Positions 1 through 9,194 of a stretch of DNA of 64,000 bases are shown here, in pieces; within the stretch, counting starts at the first letter, position 1, and each line of letters begins with the position of its first letter. The position numbers were made by a program, and so were the translations under genes. Origin of the DNA: Panagrolaimus kolymaensis (lineage: Eukaryota > Nematoda > Chromadorea > Rhabditida > Panagrolaimidae); assembly GCA_028622995.1 (NCBI GenBank), contig JAJQJQ010000036.1, positions 2,232,001-2,296,000 of the forward strand, in the 5' to 3' direction. The notes below the pieces were generated by a model. That model searched no databases. It saw only the letters and a program-made list of their open reading frames with translations, and had not been told where the DNA came from.

Positions 1-2224
1 AACCAATGCCAAAGTTTTTTCAGTCAAAAATTTATAACGAAACAATTTCATACAGGCTGATGGAATTGTGATGCCTTCAACAAAGGGATTGAGACCATCG
101 GCCATTTCCATAAAAAGTTTTCTGAAGGCGACGAAGCCATGCGCAAGAATTAATACATCATTTATCTATAAAATGATTAGCTTTTTAAAAAAAGTTTTAT
201 TTTTAAATTAAAATTTAACTTACACCATATTCCATTAATTCTCTTGGAAGAAAGAAAGGTGTATTGTAGTTGGCAGTGTACCAATTTTCAAATTCAACCT
301 TTTTTGCAGTTGTCATTGTTTTGATTGAATAAAATTCTCTTGGAGGCAAGTGAGGCATTTCAGGTAAAAAATAATTGGCTTTACAGTTCCACAAAAAAGG
401 AAAGATGCCTTTAGGGGAAACGGGTAAATCAAAGGTTTTTACAAATTTTGAAAGAGGCATAGGTAAAAAATTATAAGTATCACGAAAATGGACGTCGCCA
501 GAATTTTTTCCTTTAGGCACATGAATTTCGAAAAATTTTACACCGCGTTTTATAACTGATGGAGTTAGTTTAAATTCAAATAATTGCCTCAGGACAAATA
601 AGAAATCAAATTTCATTCCAAAATGAGCGAATGCGTAAGTTTTAATCTTTTTATCAGTGAATCCAAAAATAATCCATTCGGTGAATTCATAAATGCAATT
701 ATTACCCAAAGGACCAGACCATATTTTTATTTTTTCGCCACAAACTTTACAGTCATTTTGTGCCATAAAGTTTTCTTCTCTAAGGCAATTAGAGCAAGTG
801 ACAATTGCGCATACAAAGTTCACTTCGTGTTCATAAACGCCTTTTCGAACTTCATCATCTTGAAGAGTTTCAAAATCGAAAAAAATATATCTTACAACTG
901 GCTTTTCGCTTAGCTTGTAAATTTGAATAAAGCAGTGGTCGTCAATAGGGTGTGTGCTATGGCAAATATTACAATAACGTTGGTTACAGACGTGCGGTAT
1001 TTTATCACGTGTACGCCAAGTTATCCCACAATCAGAACAGTAAATAAATTTCAGACAAATTTTGTTAGTTAAATGATAAGAGTGGCATTCAGAATTTGGG
1101 AAGGTGCGTGAACATATATTACAAAAGACAGATACTTCACGTTTACAAGGGAATCGAGAAAGACGGTTACAATAATTGCATTTACGTGAACATGACGTTG
1201 AATGCCGATCGACACCTTTATACGTTGCCAGACATGGAACACAAAATTGATATCCTGGTTTACCAGAACAAAATAAATTTAAATTTTTAATAGCATAAAA
1301 ATGATTGTTAAAGAAAAAAAGAGGTAAATAAAATTCAGGATTTTCGACTTGCCCCTTAAAAATAGGTTTTACATAAGAATTTACTCCGAAAATTAATATG
1401 CAATATTTATCATCAAAAGTTTTTATAAAATAATCTTGCACTTTTTGCGCGTGAGTAAGATTATATCCGTTTAAATTAGGATCGATTTCGACTTTATCAA
1501 GTAATTCCAAAACTTCATCGCGTAAAAGTTGGGCATATTTTTGAACGTTTTTATAAATTTTATTAAATTTAGTCGATAAAGATCTTTGCTCAGGTGTTTT
1601 TTTATTATTAATACCGCGCGTTAATACATATAATATAGATGCAAGGATAGAATAAAAAAGACAAAAATGATCTGACATAATTACATTGATGAGATTTTTT
1701 TCATCAATATTTCCCATGAGTGGATCGAATCCACTACCGATAACAAGTGGTATTTTAGCTGGAGATTTATAGGTAGTAAAGACAACTTTAAGAGGTTCGC
1801 TAAAGAGCGGGACCAAACGGTCAGATTGTTGGAGTTTAAATAAATAATTTTCAAAAAGTTGACCAATTTCTTGATCAATTCTTGCAAAAGGAATTTCAAT
1901 AGGAGAAGTAAGAGCGTCAGAAGTAACACTAATTCCAACTTTTTCAACAGCAGAATCTTCAAAAAGGATCAATTTAAAAGTATCCGAAATATCGCCGACA
2001 AGTTGCTCGAAAGGATCTGCGCATTTTTTTAAATTTGAATATTCAAAATTATAAACTCGACGAATGACTTGAAATTTATCATTTGTGCGACAACTCACAA
2101 GATTTCTTTTATAACAAAAAGCTTCATCATCATTATTTTTAAGCAACTCGTCGAAAGAAAAGTTTTTACAGTATTTAGATAATGATTGCGGAGCGGCAGA
2201 AGGAGATGTGCGGCGTTTAGGCAT
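1..2224 (-). CDS. Protein-primed DNA polymerase B of Polinton, N-terminal part (partial)
   Basis: This replicates the Polinton genome by protein priming. Exon 1 runs 2224-224 and exon 2 starts at 165 and leaves the window; the 58-bp intron (223-166) has a GTAAGT donor and TATAG acceptor, and the frame continues in phase. About 722 residues are visible, the N-terminal domain and 3'-5' exonuclease. A Cys/His-rich zinc-binding stretch (roughly residues 330-430) precedes Exo I (FDFET). Exo II reads AHFGMKFD and Exo III reads YGINDV across the intron. Exo II keeps the metal-binding Asp but has Phe where Asn is usual. Palm motifs (DxxSLYPS, DTD) would lie left of the window. The start is the first ATG of a frame opening into AT-rich spacer. 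A minus-strand TATA box lies 310 bp upstream. Confidence 0.93.
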
Positions 2225-2533
2225 TTTTCAAAGGCAAAAACAAAACAAAAAAATGAGGGGCAATTAAGTATGAGCGTAAGAAAAAAATGATACAGTAATG
2301 AAAAATGAGAGTGATGAAAAAAAGGTTTTCAAAAAATGACAACGTTTTTTGAAACAAAAAAAGAAAAAATTTGAAAAACACAAAAATGGTAAAGTTTTTT
2401 TGAGAATACGGTAAAAAATGAATGGACTTTGAAATTTTTTGATCTGTCGTCGGCAGAAAAAGAGATCAAACAAAAAGAGATTGCAAGAGCGCGAAAAAAT
2501 CCAAACTGACATAAATGGCTTGCGCAATTTTGC

Positions 2534-2541
2534 CTTTTATA
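2534..2541 (-). promoter_or_regulatory. TATA-box-like element (minus strand)
   Basis: TATAAAAG on the minus strand, facing the polymerase gene. A start site about 30 bp downstream would give a 5' leader of about 280 nt before the ATG at 2224. This is a sequence match only. Confidence 0.35.
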
Positions 2542-2804
2542 GACTCGCGCGTGCCCGATCATGACCATTCTTTTCTGATCATACCGTTCAGTCGGGGCAG
2601 ATGGATTTGGCATGTTTTTCGTTGAAAAAAGATTGTACCGCCTTTAAACAATGGCGATCCACATATCTTTTTCATGATAGAAAAATAAAGCGCCGCCTCA
2701 AAACATTTTCGGGAATGGCACTCATTGTATCTTTTTCAAGTAAGATTTGCCAACTCCGCCTCAAAGAATCAAAAAAACTTGACGTCTTTCCTAAAAATTA
2801 TGGA

Positions 2805-2812
2805 TATAAAAG
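2805..2812 (+). promoter_or_regulatory. TATA-box-like element (plus strand)
   Basis: TATAAAAG lies 51 bp upstream of the ATG at 2856, the spacing expected for a TATA box with a short leader. It lies inside the longer open frame beginning at 2601, which argues that translation starts at 2856 rather than 2601. Confidence 0.5.
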
Positions 2813-2855
2813 CGGGTCAAAAATAGCGGTTTTGTATCAGTTTTGCGTTTTCAAA

Positions 2856-3224
2856 ATGCACTTCTTCAAGACTTTCAAACATCCTACAAGCGGCTTTACA
2901 CTTACTGTAACTTACAATGGCGATGGTTTTCCTATCGAATACTTCACCGAAAAGCCTTGCTGCGATGCCTTTGACGAATATCTTGAAGCTGCAGAATATT
3001 TCCGCAAAGCTCTAAGAGATGATCCTTATCTTTACGAAGATGTTGTTCACGATTGTTTAAAGGAATTTATTCCCTTAAATATCATCTCAGAAAAACCATT
3101 TCGCGCCAAGTTCAAGTGCGATCATCATGTCGGCTACATCAATTCAAAGTACTTGGTTGACTTGGCAGATCTCTTGAATGGATGGCTTCAAGTTTATAAC
3201 TCTAACTATTTAACCATCAATTAA
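2856..3224 (+). CDS. Unknown 122-aa Polinton-encoded protein
   Basis: I do not recognise this protein. The frame is open from 2601, but the upstream part is Lys/Phe-rich, contains the TATA-like box and looks non-coding, so the Met at 2856 (MHFFKTF) is preferred. The protein is mixed alpha/beta in character, with an acidic amphipathic stretch (DAFDEYLEAAEYFRKAL) and a C-terminal helix-like end. It has four Cys and a CDHH motif but no clear zinc-finger spacing, and no signal peptide or membrane segment. A possible AATAAA polyadenylation signal lies at 3363-3368. It lies between the polymerase and the OB-fold-like gene, so an early or replication-related role is possible but only inferred from position. 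Confidence 0.6.
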   Translation: MHFFKTFKHPTSGFTLTVTYNGDGFPIEYFTEKPCCDAFDEYLEAAEYFRKALRDDPYLYEDVVHDCLKEFIPLNIISEKPFRAKFKCDHHVGYINSKYLVDLADLLNGWLQVYNSNYLTIN

Positions 3225-3418
3225 GTTTTTTTACTTGACCCTTTAACATTTTACTAAAACTTTTTTTCTTTTGTTTTTTTTCATAATCCAAACCCTTTTC
3301 TGTTTTATTTTTCGCTTTTAATTTTATACGAGTTGTAACTTTTAATTTTTGTTTGTTTATGAAATAAACTAAAGGGGGTTACCTTTTAGGCATCATTCTC
3401 AGCGTCATCATCATCATT

Positions 3419-3877
3419 ATGTTCACCACACTCAACGGCAGCACTCTCGCTTTCAGCCCAAAAATTTCCTCAACCGAGGAAATTATGGCCGTCGTGCCCG
3501 GCACCGACGACGTCACTCTCACCCTCAAGATGGTCAAGAAGATGGAAAAGGAGGTCAAAAACTGCAAAACATGGGGCGACAAGGCCTTTCAACAGTATGT
3601 TCTCATCGGAGAAGATCCAGCCCTTCAAATAACTGCAGAAGCTTGGGGCTCCAATGTTTCAAAGGTAGATGCCCTTCTACCCATCGACGCTGTAAGTTAA
3701 ATTGAAATTTTAAAAAATAAAACTTTTTTTAATCTTTCCTTTTTCTTACAGGTTTTCAAGCTCACCTTCAAGCCACGAACACCCTACGAGCTTTCCTTTT
3801 TTAAAGGGAATGTTCCATTCAGCGTTGTCTTCGGAGTGAAGACAACGCGCTTTAACATCCCTGATGCAGCCGAATAA
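3419..3877 (+). CDS. Two-exon OB-fold-like (SSB/RPA-like) protein, 132 aa
   Basis: Exon 1 is 3419-3691 and exon 2 is 3752-3877. The 60-bp intron has a GTAAGT donor and TTCTTACAG acceptor and is phase 0. The protein has beta-rich spacing like an RPA-type OB fold: a strand with LTLKMV, then FQQYVLIGEDPALQITAEAWG followed by a strand-rich C-terminal half, resembling the 'L.D....I....WG' pattern of RPA DNA-binding domains. A single-stranded DNA-binding role beside the polymerase would fit protein-primed strand-displacement replication. The fold call is by eye and not certain. Its codons are richer in G+C (many C-ending codons) than neighbouring genes, which may mean more recent acquisition. It ends 266 bp from the convergent ATPase gene. 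Confidence 0.7.
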
Positions 3878-4143
3878 TGATCATGCCGCAGCCAATCAGC
3901 CACACAGCCAGCGTCTCAGCCACAGCCACATCCTCCTCATGCATGCGCCAATCAATCCATTTTTGTTCTCTCTCTATTTTATTCCAATTTATTTTTCTTG
4001 TAATTTTTAATTTGTAATTTAATTTTTCATTTGTAAACCAATGCTATTTTATTTATTTATGTGTTTATTTTATCATAAAAAATACAAAAACCCAAAAAAA
4101 ATCATTGTCTTTGAACACATATAAACAAAAAAATTTTTTTCAT
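3878..4143. other. Convergent 3' spacer
   Basis: Non-coding AT-rich spacer between the stops of two facing genes. It begins with a short C-rich stretch (CACAGCCAGCGTCTCAGCC) and then has T-runs and TTTATT motifs that could serve as polyadenylation signals for either strand. I see no gene in it. Confidence 0.5.
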
Positions 4144-4794
4144 TCATAAATCAATGGTTTGAGGAAGGAAAACAGTGACTTGTTCAGGAGGGAAAATATT
4201 TGTGCGTAAGCGCAAGTCCACAGGTGAAGTTGGATGAAGATCGATCAATAAATAGCCAAAGTTTTCTTTCGTTGCTTTTTTATAACTCTCCATGAAAAAC
4301 TTGAGGTTTGAAGGGAAGAGCTGCGTGCCTAGATTTCGAATAGCTAATTGAGCCGACGGCGCTCTCATTAGCATAATATAATGACTATTGGATTTAGCTA
4401 CACGTAGTTTCTTATCATGAATTGATTGCGTTACAAATAAAATATTGAGCGAATCATGATGAGAGATCTTTGTAAACATATTGTTTAAGTAATCTTCAGT
4501 AACATTTGATAATAAATCGTCAAGAACAAGTAACAAAGGGCGTTGGAACGTTGTCAAATCTTCTTCAGTTGGTACTCCTTCATGCGTTTTTATGCCCATT
4601 TTTTCAATTTGAGGAACGGCCGAACTGAATTGACCGTATGCATAAAGAATATCGGCAGGGGCTGGAAGGAACATTTCTTTTGCTCTTGACAAGAGTTTTA
4701 ATAAAAGCGTTGTTTTTCCTGATCCTGAAGGCCCAGCAAGAATAAAATTTGAAGGAGATTTGAATTGAACATCAGAAAGATGAAAAGCTTTCAT
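4144..4794 (-). CDS. Genome-packaging ATPase (A32/FtsK-HerA type)
   Basis: This is the motor predicted to pump viral DNA into capsids. At 216 aa it has the usual length for Polinton ATPases. Walker A is GPSGSGKT at residues 21-28 and Walker B is LLLVLDD at about 87-93, with a downstream sensor-like segment FVTQSIHD (about 120-127). A membrane-free, single-domain architecture matches the A32 family. The ATG at 4794 lies only 25 bp from the divergent ATG of the minor capsid gene, so each promoter must overlap the other gene or its leader. No intron is visible. Confidence 0.95.
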   Translation of the reverse strand: MKAFHLSDVQFKSPSNFILAGPSGSGKTTLLLKLLSRAKEMFLPAPADILYAYGQFSSAVPQIEKMGIKTHEGVPTEEDLTTFQRPLLLVLDDLLSNVTEDYLNNMFTKISHHDSLNILFVTQSIHDKKLRVAKSNSHYIMLMRAPSAQLAIRNLGTQLFPSNLKFFMESYKKATKENFGYLLIDLHPTSPVDLRLRTNIFPPEQVTVFLPQTIDL

Positions 4795-4819
4795 TTTGAT
4801 TATTTTCTAATCTGAAAAA

Positions 4820-7240
4820 ATGTCTGGTTTTTATATAATCTTACCATCAAATTCAAAAAATTTTCCCGACAATCGCGTAAATGATTTTCGCGTACATCTC
4901 CCCGCATCCCTTGATTTTAATTCGGAATGGTATGTTGGAGTACATTCAATTATATTCCCGCACAGTTGGAACGTTTTGGGGTCAAATTCGGCAGAAATGA
5001 TTACGGTGGAAATGAAAAATGGACAAATTGAAACTTATTATATTGACGCAATGAGTCCTTATAATTCAAAAAAAATGGAAGAAAATTTAAATTTATATGT
5101 CAAAAATGCTGACAGAAAAAAGCGTAATGCTGCGACGATAAAGAAAAAGCTTGAAATGGCAAAAGCTGAAGAAGCAAAAAAAGCTGAGGAATCTAAAAAA
5201 GCAGAAGAGCAAAAAACCTATGTCTCAGCCCCGCCTTCCACCGTTATTGCAACACCTGAACCAGCTAAAAAAACTGAGCCTCAAGATACTTCTACGCCTT
5301 TAACCGATACAAATATTGGCGGTACACCTGCACCAATATCAAAAGAAAATACCACCCCAATGGAAAAACCAGTACCATCTTCAACTTCTGCACCGATATC
5401 AAAAGAAAATACCGCCACAACGGAAAAATCTGCACCATCTTCAACTTCTGCACCAATATCAAAAGAAAATGCCGCACAAAAAGAAAAACCCATAGCATCA
5501 GCTACACCGCTGTCATTAGCAACGCCCGCGCCAGCCCAATTACCTACGCCTGCGTCAATATCCGCTCCTGCATCAACTAAACCCGTATTGAATGATGAAA
5601 TCGTGGAAGATCCAAATGAACCAACTGCAGATATTAGTGATGGTCAATTAAAAGCAGAAAAAAAAGATCTTGATAAATTAGCTGAACAGTCTGTATCTTC
5701 TATACGTCCATCATCTCCCATTCCTAACGTTATTTCAACAGTCGCCCCGTCATCAACTTTTACGCCAACTTTACCAACAATAGCTGAGGATATGGAAGTT
5801 GATGATGCTGAGTCAACAGCAAATATAAGTGACGAACAATTAAAAGCAGAAGAAAAAAAAATTCGTGATAGTTATAATATAAAAGATGATGTTTTGGTTG
5901 AAACGGCATCAAATATTTCTGAAGCGAAATTAAAAGCTGAAAAAGATGAACTTACTAAGATGCGTGCTGAAATTGTTAAAGAAGGTGAAAGACTTAAAAA
6001 TCGAATATTAATGCAAAAGGATGAAGAAGTTGTAAAAGAAGCTGAATTTAAAGCGGAACGAGAAAAACTTGATCGCGGTTATCAGTCTTTAGAATCTGAA
6101 AGACAAAGACTTAAAACTTCATCTGAATTATTAGAACTTCAAAATAAAAGATTTAATCAAACCCTTCAAGATTTTAATAAAAATAAAAAAGATTTTGAAA
6201 ATGAAGAGGCTGAAGGTCGAGAAGAAATGATGGAATTGGCAGATTTAAAACTCAGACTTAAACAAGATGCTTTAAAAATTGAAGAAGAAAAAAAGCGAAT
6301 AGCGAGCCTTGATAAAACAAAAGCCGATGAATTGAAAGAATTTGAGCTGATAAATAAAGAAATTGAAGAAAAAACAAAAAAAATGAATGATGAAAACAAA
6401 AGCGCTGCCCTTCGAGAGCGTGTTTTACAGCAAGAAGCGGAGCAACTTCAAACAATGAAAAAGGATATTGATGATCAATTAATTAATGTTCATAAAGAAA
6501 GGGAACAAATTGAAAAAGAAAGTCAAAGAATTCGTGACACTCAAAATGATCTCAATCATCAAGCTTCACTTTTGGAAAAAGAAAAGGAAAAAATTGAGGC
6601 TGAGAAACAAAAAAATGAAGCATCAATGAAAAGAAAGCTTAATGCAAAGCCAATTGAAAACAAAAAAATTAAAGTTGATTCAAATATTCTCGACGATGAC
6701 GATGATGAAATATTATCAGATAATGAAAATTTGGAAGATATTTGGTTTGATTTGACCGAGGAGGAAAAACAATTATATAATATTGCCCCGAAAGGTCTCA
6801 TTGAATTTGAATGGCGTCAAGACTATAATAGATTTTCTCTAAAAATTATTAGTGATCAAGTTCGGAAAGTTTATTTAACCCAACAATTGGCCTATGTTCT
6901 TGGATTTAAAGAAAATGATACTTTCACTAAAACAAAGATGGCCCGATATGCGCCTGATATTAATGGCGGCATCGATCAATTAGCAATTTATTCAAATAAT
7001 TTAGCTGACCCAATTTATTTCGGGGATTCACAAACTGCATTGTTGAGAATTGTCAGCGTTGATTCAAAGCCTGGAGATATGGTGGAACGTATTTACCAAA
7101 CACCGATGTATGTTAAAGTCGCTTCAAGACATATTCAAGATATTCATATTCAAATTAAAACTCTTTATGGGGAGGATATCAACTTCCTCTTCGGTCCGAT
7201 CATCGTTACTTTACATTTCAGGAAAGGGCTCACTTATTGA
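4820..7240 (+). CDS. Minor capsid (penton) protein with very large coiled-coil insertion, 806 aa
   Basis: Both ends match the Polinton minor capsid/penton protein. Residues about 1-95 (MSGFYIILPSNSK..., then EWYVGVHSIIFPHSW) and about 650-806 form the capsid domain, ending with the family signature VTLHFRKG. Between them lies an insertion of about 540 residues. Residues about 95-130 are Lys/Glu/Ala helix. About 130-330 are Pro/Ser/Thr-rich with three exact-period 20-residue repeats (see 5330-5509). About 330-620 are heptad-like Glu/Lys/Leu coiled coil. About 620-645 hold a basic then Asp-rich segment (KIKVDSNILDDDDDEILSD). Another motif, roughly xISxxxLKAEK, occurs three times. Family members usually lack such an insert, so it could project from capsid vertices. 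That role is inference. Confidence 0.9.
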   Translation: MSGFYIILPSNSKNFPDNRVNDFRVHLPASLDFNSEWYVGVHSIIFPHSWNVLGSNSAEMITVEMKNGQIETYYIDAMSPYNSKKMEENLNLYVKNADRKKRNAATIKKKLEMAKAEEAKKAEESKKAEEQKTYVSAPPSTVIATPEPAKKTEPQDTSTPLTDTNIGGTPAPISKENTTPMEKPVPSSTSAPISKENTATTEKSAPSSTSAPISKENAAQKEKPIASATPLSLATPAPAQLPTPASISAPASTKPVLNDEIVEDPNEPTADISDGQLKAEKKDLDKLAEQSVSSIRPSSPIPNVISTVAPSSTFTPTLPTIAEDMEVDDAESTANISDEQLKAEEKKIRDSYNIKDDVLVETASNISEAKLKAEKDELTKMRAEIVKEGERLKNRILMQKDEEVVKEAEFKAEREKLDRGYQSLESERQRLKTSSELLELQNKRFNQTLQDFNKNKKDFENEEAEGREEMMELADLKLRLKQDALKIEEEKKRIASLDKTKADELKEFELINKEIEEKTKKMNDENKSAALRERVLQQEAEQLQTMKKDIDDQLINVHKEREQIEKESQRIRDTQNDLNHQASLLEKEKEKIEAEKQKNEASMKRKLNAKPIENKKIKVDSNILDDDDDEILSDNENLEDIWFDLTEEEKQLYNIAPKGLIEFEWRQDYNRFSLKIISDQVRKVYLTQQLAYVLGFKENDTFTKTKMARYAPDINGGIDQLAIYSNNLADPIYFGDSQTALLRIVSVDSKPGDMVERIYQTPMYVKVASRHIQDIHIQIKTLYGEDINFLFGPIIVTLHFRKGLTY
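5330..5509 (+). repeat. Three 60-bp tandem repeats inside minor capsid gene
   Basis: Starts at 5330, 5390 and 5450, an exact 60-bp period, encode three 20-residue units beginning APISKEN and rich in Pro, Ser, Thr and Glu. The period is a multiple of three, so copy number can change without a frameshift. Confidence 0.85.
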
Positions 7241-7272
7241 TTTTTATTTCATTCTGTAAAGTCGAAAATAAA

Positions 7273-7719
7273 ATGGTTCGTGTATTTTTTAATCCAAATG
7301 ATATTCATTTGACCGATGTATTAAATGCATCACAATTTGGCGGCAGTATGTATCCTTATTATACAGGATATCGACAAAGAGGATATGGATTTGGTAGTAT
7401 TTTACATAGTGCATGGAGATTTTTACATCCTATTTTAAAATCTATAGGAAAAGAAGGTTTAAATATTGGAGCTCGAGTTTTAAACGATGTCAATCAAGGC
7501 GATGACCTCACAGCTGTACTAAAAAAACAAGGAGCTCAATCAGCACAAAAATTACTTCAAAAAGCTAGCAATAAAGTTGGTCAATATGGACAAGGAAGAA
7601 AAAAAGCCATTGGCCAATATGGGCAAGGAAAAGGCCGCAAGCGTCATTTATCTAAACGCGAAGTCGTTGGACGGTTGGTGAAACAAAAACCTCCTCTTAA
7701 ATTCAAAGATATTCTTTAA
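7273..7719 (+). CDS. pVI/pX-like capsid-core protein, 148 aa
   Basis: A small basic protein between the two capsid genes. It has a Gly/Tyr-rich start (FGGSMYPYYTGYRQRGYGFG), then an amphipathic helix (ILHSAWRFLHPILKSIGKEGL) and a basic, Gly-Gln-Lys-rich tail with two YGQG repeats. This layout recalls adenovirus pVI/pX-type internal proteins that sit under the capsid and contact DNA or membrane. The match is by composition and gene order only. The frame opens at 7237, but that start overlaps the previous stop; the ATG at 7273 (MVRVFFNP) begins the conserved-looking part. Its stop lies 2 bp before the major capsid ATG. Confidence 0.75.
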   Translation: MVRVFFNPNDIHLTDVLNASQFGGSMYPYYTGYRQRGYGFGSILHSAWRFLHPILKSIGKEGLNIGARVLNDVNQGDDLTAVLKKQGAQSAQKLLQKASNKVGQYGQGRKKAIGQYGQGKGRKRHLSKREVVGRLVKQKPPLKFKDIL

Positions 7720-7721
7720 TT

Positions 7722-9032
7722 ATGTTGTTTAAAATTATTGATGGAACTTCAAAAAGTTGTGCCTCTTCCGCCTTAAATATTTTTGAAACTAAACCCACAA
7801 ATGTGGCAATAAATAATTCCCTTTATCAAGAAATTCTTCCCTCAAATGCTTTGGAAAATCCACCGTATCACTTTCACATTTCTGCTAATGATGGATTCTT
7901 AGATTTATCGAAGACCTTCCTATTAATTCAGTTCAAACTTCAGAAGCTTAAAGCCGATGGAACTGGTTGGAGACAAATTTGGGATAGTGATGATGTCAGT
8001 GTCAACCAAGCCATTGGAGCTACATTTGCTCGCAATGTTAAACTTACAGTAAATAGTCGAGAACTTTTCAACAGTAATTCGCTTTATATGTATAAAGCAT
8101 TGATGGATATCGAACTTTCACATTCAAAAGAAGCAAAAAATTCATATTTGCAACTTGCTGGATATTATCCAGATGATAAAAACCCTGACGAGAGCGATGG
8201 TACCGGCTTTTTGGCGCGAAAAAAACTTTTTGTTGAAAATGAAACTGTTGAATTCATGTCAAAACTCTATATTGAATTGCTAAATCAAGATTTGTACTTC
8301 CTTAATAATATGGAGCTTGACATTGAAATTTCGCCAAATTCTCAAGCTTTTAATATTATAAACAAAGATGCTGGTAAATATCGATTGACTGTGGAGTCAT
8401 GTAAATTATATGTGAAATCAATGTTTTTAATGGATGGTTTAAATTTAGAATTGGCTGCAAAACTTGAAACCGATATTAGTCGTTATAGTGTAAACAAATC
8501 AGATATGATGGTGTTTATGATCAACGGCGGACGCATGCAATATAATGTAAATGCTTTTCAAGAACAAGTCCCACGACGAATTTGCATTGGCTTTACAAAA
8601 TATTCGACGCATTTTATTGGTAATGAAACTACGAGTCCGTTTATATTCAACCATCATAATGTGAGAGATATTAGCGTTCAATTTAATGGTAAATCGTATC
8701 CTAATGTCAAATATGAATTAGATTTTGAGAATGCTAAATATTCTCGCGCATATATGGATATGGTCGAAAATTCCGGTATGAGTGGTAGTGATACCAACGG
8801 GATTACATTAAAAGAATATAAGGACAGACTTGCATTCTTTGTGTTCAACTTGACAAACGCACAAGAAATTGATCATTGTTTTGATTTAATTAAATCAGGA
8901 GTCACCTCAATCATTGTCAATTTTCGTAAACCGATCGAAGAATCTGGTCTTGCTATGCTGGTATATGGAGAAATGGATTCTCTCATCATGATTGACAAGA
9001 ACAGAGTTATTTCGACTGACATCAGTCTCTAA
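7722..9032 (+). CDS. Major capsid protein (double jelly-roll)
   Basis: This forms the icosahedral shell. It is 436 aa, typical for Polinton major capsid proteins. The N-terminal half has the characteristic opening with ETKPTNVAINNSLYQEILP followed by the YHFHISANDGFLDLSKTFL strand. A loop KLFVENETVEFMSKL and a central strand EIDISPN-like region follow, and the C-terminal half includes INFRKP-type strands (IVNFRKPIEESG) and ends in a short acidic tail. The double jelly-roll assignment rests on family resemblance and on neighbours (penton, core, protease). It starts 2 bp after the core protein and ends 3 bp before the 52-aa membrane protein. It has no frameshift and no intron. Confidence 0.93.
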   Translation: MLFKIIDGTSKSCASSALNIFETKPTNVAINNSLYQEILPSNALENPPYHFHISANDGFLDLSKTFLLIQFKLQKLKADGTGWRQIWDSDDVSVNQAIGATFARNVKLTVNSRELFNSNSLYMYKALMDIELSHSKEAKNSYLQLAGYYPDDKNPDESDGTGFLARKKLFVENETVEFMSKLYIELLNQDLYFLNNMELDIEISPNSQAFNIINKDAGKYRLTVESCKLYVKSMFLMDGLNLELAAKLETDISRYSVNKSDMMVFMINGGRMQYNVNAFQEQVPRRICIGFTKYSTHFIGNETTSPFIFNHHNVRDISVQFNGKSYPNVKYELDFENAKYSRAYMDMVENSGMSGSDTNGITLKEYKDRLAFFVFNLTNAQEIDHCFDLIKSGVTSIIVNFRKPIEESGLAMLVYGEMDSLIMIDKNRVISTDISL

Positions 9033-9035
9033 GCT

Positions 9036-9194
9036 ATGGACATTTCATCGTATTGCTCCCAGCAAATTTATTATTCCTTCTTAATTATAATTGTCATCAT
9101 TTGTTTATTTGGTATTTATTTTTCCAAATATCCAAATTATTTTAAAGAAGCTTTGCAGCGATTTTTATTAATTTTACCATGGACGAAACAATAA
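9036..9194 (+). CDS. Small single-pass membrane protein, 52 aa
   Basis: The ATG lies 3 bp after the major capsid stop. The protein has a polar start (MDISSYCSQQ), one strong hydrophobic segment (residues about 12-29, SFLIIIVIICLFGIYFS) and a short positively charged end. Its last 16 bases overlap the start of the protease gene in another frame. Tight fit between capsid and protease genes, intact frame and a clear membrane helix support a real gene. Adenovirus-like and Polinton-like elements often carry small membrane proteins of unknown role. No homologue is recognised. Confidence 0.6.
   Translation: MDISSYCSQQIYYSFLIIIVIICLFGIYFSKYPNYFKEALQRFLLILPWTKQ

Larger units (their letters stand above)
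2225..2855. promoter_or_regulatory. Divergent intergenic region between polymerase and 122-aa gene
   Basis: This 631-bp AT-rich spacer separates the minus-strand polymerase start (2224) from the plus-strand start at 2856. Open frames inside it are low-complexity Phe/Lys runs and look non-coding. It holds one TATA-box-like octamer on each strand, listed separately, so it probably works as a two-way promoter. Confidence 0.5.

Noticed and set aside
2601..2855. N-terminal extension of the 122-aa gene
   Set aside because: The extension is low-complexity, contains the TATA-like box, and the downstream ATG at 2856 gives a better start.
5281..5498. Minus-strand frames opposite the penton repeats
   Set aside because: They mirror the repeated plus-strand sequence and have repetitive composition; they are shadows.
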